DNA from: Pseudovibrio sp947494035
Lineage (GTDB): Bacteria > Pseudomonadota > Alphaproteobacteria > Rhizobiales > Stappiaceae
DNA length: 64,000 bases
Assembly: GCA_947494035.1 (NCBI GenBank)
Contig: CANLTN010000015.1
Coordinates: 27,121 to 91,120 of the forward strand
Reading direction: 5' to 3'
Shown here: positions 35,582 to 43,832 of the stretch, in pieces
How the letters are laid out: the number at the start of each line of letters is the position of its first letter
Position numbering within the stretch: the first letter of the stretch is position 1
Program-made: the position numbers and the translations under genes
The notes under the pieces: model-generated
The model's input: the letters and a program-made list of their open reading frames with translations, nothing else
Told to the model about the DNA's origin: nothing
Database searches by the model: none

Positions 35582-35619
35582 TTGGAGCATGTCGCGTTCG
35601 ATTAGATTCAATCAAACGG
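35582..35619. repeat. Dispersed inverted repeat, copy B
   Basis: Contains GGAGCATGTCGCGTT then GATTCAATCAAACGG. The first part matches the left arm of copy A near 24931; the second matches the palindromic half of copy C near 39272. Confidence 0.6.
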
Positions 35620-35766
35620 ACTACGGCTCTCGCGGACATGGTTTAGGTTTTGGGGATCTTGATAGAGAAGGAGGCTGAGCCTATTCAGCATGCATTATGG
35701 TAGGCATCCAAGCGACCTTCTCCAGCGCTGGCCCTCTTTTCATGAGGGTAGCGGTAGGTGCAAGAT

Positions 35767-35991
35767 TTATCGGTTAGACCAAGTGGCCCAAAGATCAACT
35801 GCTGATGGCGTTCCACCAGACACATGAAAGCCGAGGGTTTGGCCTTCACAGATTTGCCCAAGGCGGGCTTTCTTTACTGCAGCACGATTTACCGCAATAT
35901 CATGACCGCCATCTTCAGGGGTAATCCAACCTCTGCCGGACAGGTGATCAAAACTCTTTACTGTTCCAAATTTTACTAGGTGCAAATTCAT
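35767..35991 (-). CDS. Divergent cold-shock-domain protein
   Basis: 74 residues with a cold-shock domain fold outline (KFGTVKSFDHLSGRGWITPE). RNP1, normally KGFGFI, reads GRGWI, and RNP2, normally VFVHxS, reads IAVNRA, so most of the aromatic residues and the His that stack on nucleic acid are gone. It may bind nucleic acid poorly or have another role. AGAAAG lies upstream. It sits 88 bp downstream of a normal csp on the same strand, separated by a terminator-like hairpin. Confidence 0.78.
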   Translation of the reverse strand: MNLHLVKFGTVKSFDHLSGRGWITPEDGGHDIAVNRAAVKKARLGQICEGQTLGFHVSGGTPSAVDLWATWSNR

Positions 35992-36028
35992 AGTCTTTCT
36001 AACTAGATGTCTTTTAAAATAAAACGCA

Positions 36029-36061
36029 AGGCTCTCTCCGGCTATTACGCAGAGAGAGCCT
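36029..36061 (-). terminator. Terminator downstream of the canonical csp gene
   Basis: Perfect 10-bp stem AGGCTCTCTC/GAGAGAGCCT followed on the minus strand by GCGTTTTATTTT. Confidence 0.8.
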
Positions 36062-36079
36062 AATATTCATGAGGTGTAT

Positions 36080-36292
36080 TTATGCCGTCTGAATGTCTGC
36101 AGCAGTCTTGCCGCGACCGCGTGGGTCATCAACTGGCACAAAGCGAATCTTGTCGCCTTCGTCAATGGACTGGATACCAGCATTTTGAAGTGCACTGATG
36201 TGAACGAACACATCTTTACTGCCGTCTTCTGGTGTGATGAAACCAAAACCGCGTGATTGATCAAAGAATTTTACTGTACCGTTAATATGCAT
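36080..36292 (-). CDS. Cold-shock protein CspA family
   Basis: 70 residues, canonical single cold-shock domain. GTVKFFDQSRGFGFITPEDG contains RNP1, and VFVHISAL is RNP2. AAGGACC lies before the ATG. It binds single-stranded RNA/DNA as an RNA chaperone. The long AT-rich upstream region may be an extended 5' leader of the kind used for temperature control in this family, but I cannot show it. Confidence 0.93.
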   Translation of the reverse strand: MHINGTVKFFDQSRGFGFITPEDGSKDVFVHISALQNAGIQSIDEGDKIRFVPVDDPRGRGKTAADIQTA

Positions 36293-36944
36293 AGATAGGG
36301 TCCTTCCCGTACTTCTTGCAAGGATAATTTAGATTAGAAACCAAGCATGCATTGTGCATGCGCTTCTGGCTTCGCAGATTGTCGGGAAGATCATAAGGTC
36401 GTTTTGCTGCGCAATAAAACGGCAACAACAGGTATCTATATCACTCAAACCGAAAGTCTGGCATGCGTCAAATTTTATTCGCAACGCCTGCGATACTTAT
36501 ATGCGCAGAAAAACTATTTACAGTCAAGAAAATTAAATCCCGTGTATATTTAGTTGTGTTTTCTCGCAGACACAGATCTTCTTTTGTTGCCCAGCTCTTT
36601 TATAAAACTATTAGATATATTCACCTAAAACTTCTTGTGCTCGCAAAATACCCGTTGATTTTTATTCTGTGTGTCTTATCAATTCATGACGTGCGGAAGC
36701 TGCACTCTACTTTCCGGTTTGGCCTTCAGGTCTCTTGTGGTTCTTTGAGATTGCGGAACATGGAGTGCCTTATTTGAGAAATAAAGGCGTCGGGGTTGAG
36801 TAAAACCCTATTTCCTCCAAGGCTGAAATATCCTAGTAGATTTGCTTGGTAACAGAACGAAGGCCCTCCCCTTCGGTTTCCTACCCTCCCTCCACACAGC
36901 GCTTTTGTGCCCAAAAGCGCGCGCAGCATTGGTTTGTCAGAAGA
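36293..36944. other. 652-bp AT-rich divergent intergenic region
   Basis: No gene supported. The left part may include the csp leader and promoter. The right part holds a perfect hairpin at 36899-36920 just before the membrane-protein gene. Short open frames here look random. Confidence 0.55.
36899..36920 (+). other. Hairpin upstream of the nucleoside-recognition gene
   Basis: Perfect 8-bp stem GCGCTTTT/AAAAGCGC with a 6-base loop, ending 24 bp before the ATG at 36945. No T-run follows, so an operator or mRNA leader structure is more likely than a terminator. Confidence 0.45.
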
Positions 36945-37931
36945 ATGAATAATTTTGTCGCTGCTTCTCAGAAGATTGCGAAGGACTCCGTTGGCCTGTT
37001 CTGGATCATGTTGAAGACCATGGTTCCGGTCATGATACTTGTGCGTGTCGCGATGGAACTCGGGCTAGTTGATTATCTGGGCGTGGTGCTTGAACCGCTG
37101 ATGGGCCTGATGGGCCTTCCTGCCGCAACTGGCCTTGTTCTGGCCGTTGGTTTGTTGGTCAACACGTATGCTGCTGTAGCCGTGATGATCACACTGCTGC
37201 CTGTAGAGTCTCTCACCGTCGCTGATGTGACCGTTCTGCTGTCTGTTGTTCTTATTGCCCACGCACTGCCTCTGGAGCAGAGCATCTCCCGACGCGCTGG
37301 TGTCAGTTTTCTGTTTTCCTCCGGCCTTCGGTTTGTGGTGGGTGTCAGTTACGGGCTGGTTCTAAACCTGATTTATTCGGCTGGCGGTTGGCTGCAGCAA
37401 CCACTGGAACTTTCGTGGTTGCCCTTTACGCCGACCCTTGAAGAAACATGGCTGGAGTGGGCCTACTCCAGCGCCTCCCTCCTCTTCACCATGTTCTGGA
37501 TCATTCTGGGGCTGATCATCTTTTTGAAGGTGCTGGAGCTGGCAAAGATCACTGACCTGATTGGCTGGCTGCTATCGCCCCTTCTGCGCCTGATGGGCAT
37601 CAGCAAGGCGGCCACGCCGATTACTATGGTTGGGGTTTTGCTCGGCCTTTCTTACGGTGGCGGTCTCATCATCAAGGAAGCGCAGGAAGGCAAGATGTCG
37701 TCCCGCGATGTGGTGCTCTCGCTCTCGTTCATGGGCATCTGCCATGGATTGATTGAGGACCCGCTGGTGATGATGGCGTTTGGTGCGCATTGGTCCGGTG
37801 CTCTGGTTGGGCGCTTTGTGTTCTGCGTCGCGGCGATGGCGCTCGTTGGGCGTCTGGTCCAGATGATGCCGGAGGATGCCTTTAACCGCTTCCTCTACCG
37901 CCCAGCGAAAGCTGCACAAGCCGCTACCTAG
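36945..37931 (+). CDS. Nucleoside-recognition (Gate) domain membrane protein
   Basis: 328 residues from the ATG at 36945; the frame is open 99 bp further but codes only polar, repeat-like sequence there. Two Gate-type domains of several membrane helices each: first (about 15-160) with PAATGLVLAVGLLVNTYAAVA, second (about 190-310) with TMVGVLLGLSYGGGLIIKEA. Related to SpmA/SpmB and YjiH-type proteins; the transported or sensed compound is unknown. The ribosome site is weak. Confidence 0.78.
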   Translation: MNNFVAASQKIAKDSVGLFWIMLKTMVPVMILVRVAMELGLVDYLGVVLEPLMGLMGLPAATGLVLAVGLLVNTYAAVAVMITLLPVESLTVADVTVLLSVVLIAHALPLEQSISRRAGVSFLFSSGLRFVVGVSYGLVLNLIYSAGGWLQQPLELSWLPFTPTLEETWLEWAYSSASLLFTMFWIILGLIIFLKVLELAKITDLIGWLLSPLLRLMGISKAATPITMVGVLLGLSYGGGLIIKEAQEGKMSSRDVVLSLSFMGICHGLIEDPLVMMAFGAHWSGALVGRFVFCVAAMALVGRLVQMMPEDAFNRFLYRPAKAAQAAT

Positions 37932-37990
37932 TCGCGGTCCTTTGGTAGTCCTGAGGCATGGTTACGTTTCGGGAATACCCCTCGCTTAGA

Positions 37991-38038
37991 ATGTTCCGCA
38001 GTTTCTTCCTTGCTGGAAACAGCCAAACTGCGGAACAT
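37991..38038 (+). other. 14-bp perfect inverted repeat covering the nitroreductase ribosome site
   Basis: Arms ATGTTCCGCAGTTT (37991-38004) and AAACTGCGGAACAT (38025-38038) with a 20-base loop that can pair further (TTTC/GAAA). The right arm ends 4 bp before the ATG at 38043 and contains the only purine-rich stretch (CGGAACA) near the start. Folded RNA would hide the start region; as DNA it could be a dimer operator. Confidence 0.7.
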
Positions 38039-38042
38039 CTGA

Positions 38043-39206
38043 ATGAACAACGCAAAGCCTGAAGAAAAACGCACACCCAACGAAGCCTGGTTTGAGACCA
38101 GATGGTGGTGGCGTGCGAAGATGTGGCTGCAGTGGACCAGCTGGCTGCAGTATCTACCCAACGTGGTGGCTGTCGTGCTTTTGCTGTTGCTTTCAGGTCT
38201 GGGAGCTCTGGTTGGTTTCTGGCCCTTGCTCCTAGAAGATTTACCGCTGTTACTCGCGGTGCTGCTGTTCCTCAACTTGATCTTTGATGTGCTTACAGTT
38301 CGGTATGGCTTTCATCCGGCTGAACCATTGCCACGCAGTCGGGAGCATCTGGATGCGTTTGATCTGATGCGGTCGCGGGTTTCGTGCCGGTCGTTTCAAG
38401 ACAGGTTGATGACCGAGGAACACCGGCAGCTGGTGCTTTCTCTGGCGGAACAGTACAGCCAAGCGGAGAACTGCCTTAGCCCGCATTCCATTCGATTTGA
38501 GTATGTCCGTAACTCCTTGGTGGTGTGGCCCGCTGTTGGAACGCAGGAGTTTCTGGTGGCCATTGCACCGCGCGAGTACGACGAGATGGCGGTGCTGGAT
38601 GTTGGGCGCAGCTTGCAGAAGGTGGTTATTGAGGCCACGCGCAAAGGTCTGGCAACGTGCTGGATCGGGCCGGGTGCTGACCATGAGAGCATCATCAAAC
38701 ATCTCGGGTCGCGGTTTGATCCTGAGCGGGACCACATCATCTGCGTTTGCGGCTTTGGCTATCGGTCCCGCTACATTCCGCTGGCGATCCGCCTCATTGT
38801 GAAAACACAGCAGCACCGGTTGGATTTGCAGGAGCTGTTTTATGCGGATGCGGAGTTCATCAAGCCGCTCAATACGCAAGCACGGCCCTATCGGGAGTTT
38901 GGGCGGTGTTATGAGGTGTGTCAGTGGTCGCCCTCCTCCTACAACGCTCAGCCAACACGCGGTGTTGTTACTACTGAGAATATGAGGATCGAGCGGGTGG
39001 ATTTTTGCGCGGCGACACACTCGCGGTACTACGCCATGGTGGCCCTTGGCATCTGGCTGGCGAACTGGGAGTGTGGGTGTGACGCGCTTGGCAAGGCCGG
39101 ACGATTTGAGCAGCTCTCGCCTGAAGAGCGTGGCGATGGGCCGTTTCCTGATCTGCCGCGCTATGTCATTTCGTGGGTGCCTGAGGTGGTGAAGTCCTCA
39201 AGCTAG
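38043..39206 (+). CDS. Membrane-anchored nitroreductase-family protein (TM1586-like)
   Basis: 387 residues. Residues 1-90 hold two hydrophobic segments (VVAVVLLLLLSGLGALVGFW; LLLAVLLFLNLIFDVLTV), so the protein is likely fixed to the inner membrane. The rest is a nitroreductase fold: DLMRSRVSCRSFQDR is the N-terminal FMN-phosphate motif and EYDEMAVLDVGRSLQKVVIEA matches the mid-domain. A second, weaker half (PSSYNAQPTRGVV to ALGIWLANWECGCDALG) follows, as in fused TM1586-type reductases. Substrate unknown. Confidence 0.78.
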   Translation: MNNAKPEEKRTPNEAWFETRWWWRAKMWLQWTSWLQYLPNVVAVVLLLLLSGLGALVGFWPLLLEDLPLLLAVLLFLNLIFDVLTVRYGFHPAEPLPRSREHLDAFDLMRSRVSCRSFQDRLMTEEHRQLVLSLAEQYSQAENCLSPHSIRFEYVRNSLVVWPAVGTQEFLVAIAPREYDEMAVLDVGRSLQKVVIEATRKGLATCWIGPGADHESIIKHLGSRFDPERDHIICVCGFGYRSRYIPLAIRLIVKTQQHRLDLQELFYADAEFIKPLNTQARPYREFGRCYEVCQWSPSSYNAQPTRGVVTTENMRIERVDFCAATHSRYYAMVALGIWLANWECGCDALGKAGRFEQLSPEERGDGPFPDLPRYVISWVPEVVKSSS

Positions 39207-39307
39207 AGTACGTTGCGTTCATCTGCATTCACGCTTCGGACTCTAACTTCCTTGTTGGAGCGAATTCTTGTCGTTTGATTGAATACAATCAAACGGAACG
39301 CGCTCTA
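39204..39307. repeat. Dispersed inverted repeat, copy C
   Basis: Begins CTAGAGTACGTTGCGTTC just after the nitroreductase stop. It includes a perfect 10-bp palindrome CGTTTGATTG-aata-CAATCAAACG at 39272-39295 and ends CGCGCTCTAAGC. Shares blocks with copies near 24928 and 35582. Confidence 0.7.
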
Positions 39308-39324
39308 AGCCACCGGCAATATGC

Positions 39325-40053
39325 TCAGGTATCATGCTCCTTCAGGAAGGCATGGATGATCTCATGAAGACGTTTGCCGTCGAAGCTGGGGAAGTGACCG
39401 CCGTGGATGCTGCGGACGGGAATATCCAGCAGACGCTTCATGCTGGTGATGTAGTCCGTCATGTCGGAATGGTAGCAGTCTGTCACCAGCGGACCATCGT
39501 AGACGATGTCTCCTGCGATCAGGGTTTCCGTTGCCTTTTCCCAAAGCGCGATACCGCCTGGTGAATGGCCGGGTGTGTGGATCACCTCAAAGTGCCGATC
39601 TCCGGTGGTGAGCACTTCGCCATCTTCCAGCAGGTGGCTGGCGGGGGCGGGTTTGACGGCATACTCGGAGGACTTATAGGGCTCGGGCGGAAGTGCATCA
39701 AAAATGTCATCGGTGACGTAGGGATCGGCCAGTGTGTTCTTGCGGGTCGGGTGGGCCAGCAGGTCGGCTTCGGCTTTATGGACCAAGCGATGCGGGAACT
39801 CGTGGTGGCAGCCGATGTGGTCAAAGTGGGTATGGCTGGCGACGGCCATGATGGACTTCTCGGCAGTGAGCGCCACATGCTTGCGCAGGCTGACAACGCC
39901 CATGCCACTGTCCACCAGCAGGTCCTTATGGCGTCCCCGCACATGCCAGATGTTGCAGCGGTAGAACTGCTTGATGTAGGGCTCATCAATCAGCGTAATG
40001 TCATCTGCCAGTTTCGTGGTGCGATACCACTTCTGCGCCGGAATGCGTTCCAC
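39325..40053 (-). CDS. MBL-fold metallo-hydrolase
   Basis: 242 residues starting with GTG at 40053, supported by AGGAGG upstream. The metallo-beta-lactamase motif HxHxDH is SHTHFDHIGCH (residues about 73-83). Further metal ligands are the His in HTPGHSPGGIALW and the Asp in LIAGDIVYDG, then HGGHFPSF near the C-terminus. The fold covers glyoxalase II, lactonases and others; no feature fixes the substrate. No signal peptide. Confidence 0.86.
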   Translation of the reverse strand: MERIPAQKWYRTTKLADDITLIDEPYIKQFYRCNIWHVRGRHKDLLVDSGMGVVSLRKHVALTAEKSIMAVASHTHFDHIGCHHEFPHRLVHKAEADLLAHPTRKNTLADPYVTDDIFDALPPEPYKSSEYAVKPAPASHLLEDGEVLTTGDRHFEVIHTPGHSPGGIALWEKATETLIAGDIVYDGPLVTDCYHSDMTDYITSMKRLLDIPVRSIHGGHFPSFDGKRLHEIIHAFLKEHDT

Positions 40054-40347
40054 CGTGCCTGCCTCCTGCTTGATCAGAGAAGCTCATCATAACCAGCTTC
40101 AGTGGTGAGGGGGATAACTTTGTTTGCTCTGCGCCAATGCGCCCCGCTGGCGGTTGCCGGACGGATGAGCTCAGGAAAAACGTGAAGAACGCAAACCAAC
40201 GCACATTTCAACGCAAACGTGCTTTTGCAGGAGTTATCCCCGTTTTAGGGGATGCGGTTTGGGGCCGTGGCAGTTGCCGTTTTGAGGCACCTCAGCGAGA
40301 GGCAGGTGGTGCCGTACGGCGGATTTTGCGATGAGCCTGATTGGGGC

Positions 40348-41340
40348 TTAGGCGGTGAGTGTTGCGGCTTCCCAGTCAGTCAGGATTTGCATGATGTGAC
40401 GGCTGTCTTCCACGCTTGGTGCCGGGCTTTCCAGCTCCGTCTTGCCTGCTTCAATTGCTTCCCGGATTGCTCTGATCTGATAGAGGAACGCATCGCCATC
40501 AGCTGTGAATGTCCGGATGTCTCCCGGCTTCTCGTAGGGGGTGACTGTGAATGTATTCCCCTCAGCTGTTGGCAGCCACGGGTTGGATTTCAGCACCAGA
40601 CTGGCCTTGGAGCCAAGCACGGAAAACCCAGCGTGCAAGCCATAATCCTCTGCCGTATGCAGCTGACAAAGGACGCCATTATTCAAGCGTAAAGTGGCTG
40701 CGGTTTCACAGATATTCCCGTCTGCACCGCGCCGGCCCATTGCCGAGATCTTATAGTTTTCGAAGATGGGGTTCGGGAAAGCGGCCAGCAAGAGCAGATG
40801 CACCAGCGCTACCGGATAGCAGCCAAGGTTGTAGAGCACGCCCTTGCTCTCCGGGTTCACCTGATGTGCAATAGAGGCGCAATACTGGGCGGAGATGGAC
40901 TGGATTTCACCCAGCTCACCAGAAGTGACCACATCCTGAATAGCTGCTGTAAAAGGGTGGTTCAGGAACATCAGGCCTTCGACGAAAAAGACGCCGTTTT
41001 CGGCAACGGCTTTGAGCGCCTGATCCGTCTTATCCATATCCACGGAGAGCGACTTTTCGCAGAGGATTGCCTTACCGGCATTCGCTGCTTTGATCACGTA
41101 TTCATGATGCACATGGTTTGGGAGAGCGATGTAGATGATGTCAACGGCTTCATCTTCGATCAGCTCGTTGAAGTCATCAAAGGTGTGCTCAATATCGTAC
41201 TTCTCTGCGAAGACTTTCAAAGGCACTTCGGAACGACTGGCAATGGAATGAATCCGCATGGATCCTTCCGCACTAATCGCATCTGCCATAGTCAACGAGA
41301 TGAAGCTCGTTCCCAGAAAGCCCCAGTTCAGTTTCGACAT
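40348..41340 (-). CDS. Gfo/Idh/MocA-family oxidoreductase
   Basis: 330 residues from the ATG at 41340 (GGAGAAAAAC upstream). N-terminal Rossmann domain starting SKLNWGFLGTSFISL, where the usual GxGxxG is loosened to GFLGTSF. The family EKP motif reads LCEKSLSVD, so the Lys is kept and the Pro replaced. The C-terminal beta-sheet domain follows from about 125. Members act on sugars, inositols or related polyols with NAD(P). It stands alone. Confidence 0.85.
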   Translation of the reverse strand: MSKLNWGFLGTSFISLTMADAISAEGSMRIHSIASRSEVPLKVFAEKYDIEHTFDDFNELIEDEAVDIIYIALPNHVHHEYVIKAANAGKAILCEKSLSVDMDKTDQALKAVAENGVFFVEGLMFLNHPFTAAIQDVVTSGELGEIQSISAQYCASIAHQVNPESKGVLYNLGCYPVALVHLLLLAAFPNPIFENYKISAMGRRGADGNICETAATLRLNNGVLCQLHTAEDYGLHAGFSVLGSKASLVLKSNPWLPTAEGNTFTVTPYEKPGDIRTFTADGDAFLYQIRAIREAIEAGKTELESPAPSVEDSRHIMQILTDWEAATLTA

Positions 41341-41499
41341 TGTTTTTCTCCAGAACAAAGGATCCCGAGAACATCACGGGAAGAACTTCAAACATAATCC
41401 TAGTCACATTCCGGCAAGGAGAAAACACCATAGATCAAGCGCTTACTGCTTATCCAAGTTTATCAATAGAGACGGTCCGCCCGGGTACGCACCAGTCTC

Positions 41500-42387
41500 C
41501 TACTGCACCAGAGGACCATCAGAGCCAAGCAAATCGATGCCCTGAATGTCTGCGGACCCAGCCAGAATGGTGATGTACTGGGACACTGCTTTGGACCAAC
41601 TCGCCGCTTCCAGCCACGCTTTTATGGTTTCTTCGACATGCTCGAAGGGAAGTGTTTTGCCTTCGATCTTCCGGTTCAGGTAAATGATGTGATAGCCGAA
41701 CTTTGTTTCGACAGGCACCTCTGACAGCTCACCTGCCTGCATAGACTGGAGTGCCTGTTCAAACTCGGAGACAGTACTCCCCTTTGTCAGCTGGCCCAGA
41801 TTTCCGCCGGTTTCCTTTGAAGGGCAAGCGGAATATTCCAGTGCCAGATCGGAGAAGGCCTCCGGTTTATCCTGAAGTACCTTGAGCACATCCTGCGCCC
41901 GCCCCTTGGCAATGCTGCGGGCGGTTTGTTGATCGGGACCCGCTGCAAACAGAATATGGCAGGCTTCATAGATTGGCTCCGAGCTGAAGCGGGCTGCGTT
42001 GTTTTCATAGTACCGCATGCATTCATCTCTGGAAGCGGAGGGGGCATCGACTTCGTGCTCTACGAGCGCTCTGATTGCGGCATCTTCAGCGGTTTCGATG
42101 CCCTCCTCCAACTGCTCCGGCTTGGCCTCAAGTTTGAGTGCCTTTGCTTGCTGGAGCAGCAATTCGCGGACGACCAGGGCTCTTGCGGCGGCTTGTACGG
42201 CCTGCCCCGGATTGGCGGCCGGGTGGTTTTGCGCCTCGGTCAGAATATCCTGTTCAGGGATCTCGACGCCGTTTACCGAGACACTGGTGATGACTGGTCT
42301 GCTCTTGGGCGGGACCTTGGTACTTGGCAGGTCTATGCCTGCCGAAGTACCGTCACTGAGGTTTGGATTGGTATAGAGATTGGCCAT
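41500..42387 (-). CDS. Peptidyl-prolyl cis-trans isomerase (parvulin) of the nar operon
   Basis: 295 residues without a signal peptide. N-terminal NifM/SurA-like helical region (about 30-130), then a parvulin domain (about 135-250) with YEACHILFAAGPDQQ, KETGGNLGQLTKGSTVSEFE and VETKFGYHIIYLNRK. A cytoplasmic parvulin at the end of nar operons is known from other proteobacteria and is thought to help fold the nitrate reductase. Starts 6 bp after narI. Confidence 0.88.
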   Translation of the reverse strand: MANLYTNPNLSDGTSAGIDLPSTKVPPKSRPVITSVSVNGVEIPEQDILTEAQNHPAANPGQAVQAAARALVVRELLLQQAKALKLEAKPEQLEEGIETAEDAAIRALVEHEVDAPSASRDECMRYYENNAARFSSEPIYEACHILFAAGPDQQTARSIAKGRAQDVLKVLQDKPEAFSDLALEYSACPSKETGGNLGQLTKGSTVSEFEQALQSMQAGELSEVPVETKFGYHIIYLNRKIEGKTLPFEHVEETIKAWLEAASWSKAVSQYITILAGSADIQGIDLLGSDGPLVQ

Positions 42388-42393
42388 TTCACC

Positions 42394-43107
42394 TCACTCT
42401 GCCGGATTACGTGGATTGGTTGAGTTGCGTTCGCGCACGATCTGGTAGCCCGGACGCCATAGATATCTCGCCGGAGCGCTGAGCATGTGCACCAGACGCG
42501 TAAACGGGAAGATGAGCAGGATCGTCAGGCCAACGAACAGGTGCAGCTTGAAGATCCACGAGGAGCCCGCCACAAAGTCTGCGGAGCCACCTCTGAAGGT
42601 AAAGATGCCTTGTGCCCAGCTCATGAACCTGACCATCTCTTCCCCGTCCAGATGCTGGAGCGAAACCGGGATGGTTGCCAAGCCCAGCAGTAGCTGAAAG
42701 CCGAGCAGGCAGATGATGAAAGTGTCCATTGGGCTGGAGGCTGCCCTCACCCGCTCATCATAGAGCCTGCGGTGAATGAGTATCGCTGCACCAATGAATG
42801 CGACAACACCAGCAACGCCGCCGACAACAACGGCCAGAATCTGCTTGGCCTCATGTCCGATACCAAGTGTCTCGAAGATCACGATCGGAGTTAGAAGGCC
42901 GAACAAATGGCCAAGGAAGATGACCAGCACGCCCACATGGAACAAGACCGAGCCCAAGACCAATTGCTTTCGGCTCAACAGTTGGCTGGACCCTGCCCGC
43001 CAGCTGTAGGGCTCCCTGTCGTAGCGGATAATCGTTCCGACAATCAAAACAGAGAGGGCGATGTACGGATATATTCCGAAGACCAGCGTATTGAAGAATC
43101 CAGACAT
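42394..43107 (-). CDS. narI: Respiratory nitrate reductase gamma subunit NarI
   Basis: 237-residue inner-membrane cytochrome b subunit with five hydrophobic segments. It oxidises ubiquinol and passes electrons to NarH. The four haem-ligand His residues are seen in LFHVGVLVIFLGHLFG and in FKLHLFVGLT with FTRLVHMLS. Starts 2 bp after narJ. Length and topology are standard. Confidence 0.96.
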   Translation of the reverse strand: MSGFFNTLVFGIYPYIALSVLIVGTIIRYDREPYSWRAGSSQLLSRKQLVLGSVLFHVGVLVIFLGHLFGLLTPIVIFETLGIGHEAKQILAVVVGGVAGVVAFIGAAILIHRRLYDERVRAASSPMDTFIICLLGFQLLLGLATIPVSLQHLDGEEMVRFMSWAQGIFTFRGGSADFVAGSSWIFKLHLFVGLTILLIFPFTRLVHMLSAPARYLWRPGYQIVRERNSTNPRNPAE

Positions 43108-43109
43108 AG

Positions 43110-43832
43110 CTAGTGATCCCCTTGGATATTCGATGGGGTTTCGTCGGGCGGGCGTCTGTCCGCCGCTCTCATTTGCATTCTCAAGCGGTCAGGGCCGCAG
43201 CTGCCTTCCCCGGCATTGCCGCCAAACTTGACGACCTCCTCCTGCCAAATCCGGTCCATGGCTTCCAGATCATTTGGATCATCATCCGGCTCTGCAAGAA
43301 TGTTGGACAGGAGCTCCTTGGAAGGAGTGGCCTTGCTGAGTTCGGCGACAGCTGCAAAGGCTTCAGCGTAGATTGAGCCTTTCTTCTTGAGGCGCAAGCG
43401 GAGCGCCTCGAAGATGTGAGCTGTCTGGTGAAGCAGCTCCTTGGCTTCCGGGAAGGGTTGGTGCGCCAGATACTCAAGAAACAGCGGAACATAGTCCGGA
43501 AGCTCCGTGGTTTCTGCCGCAAACCCGTTGTTCAGGTACATCTCACGCAGGTCAACGAGGGCCTGTCCGCGGTCCCTGCTCTCACCGTGCACGTGCTCAA
43601 ACAAGTGCAGAGAATGGGATCGTGTGCGATCAAACAGGAACACGTAGCGCTCCTGCACTTCGTAGAGATCCAGTCCAGCCAGATCATCGCACAGATTGCA
43701 GATCATTTTCTTGCCTTTTGATGACAGCAAGCGGTCTGAATTCAACGCCTCTTTCAGCGCTGGCAGATCCTCCAGCAACTCCCGTGTCGGGTAGTTGAGC
43801 AGGAGTGAAAGGACTTTCAGGGAGGTGATCAT
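43110..43832 (-). CDS. narJ: Nitrate reductase assembly chaperone NarJ
   Basis: 240-residue cytosolic chaperone needed to insert the molybdenum cofactor into NarG. TRELLEDLPALKEAL near 17, FDRTRSHSLHLFEHVHGESR near 69, and PDYVPLFLEYLAH near 110 are typical. Its start overlaps the narH stop by 4 bp (ATGA). The Pro-rich, charged tail is variable in the family. Confidence 0.95.
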   Translation of the reverse strand: MITSLKVLSLLLNYPTRELLEDLPALKEALNSDRLLSSKGKKMICNLCDDLAGLDLYEVQERYVFLFDRTRSHSLHLFEHVHGESRDRGQALVDLREMYLNNGFAAETTELPDYVPLFLEYLAHQPFPEAKELLHQTAHIFEALRLRLKKKGSIYAEAFAAVAELSKATPSKELLSNILAEPDDDPNDLEAMDRIWQEEVVKFGGNAGEGSCGPDRLRMQMRAADRRPPDETPSNIQGDH

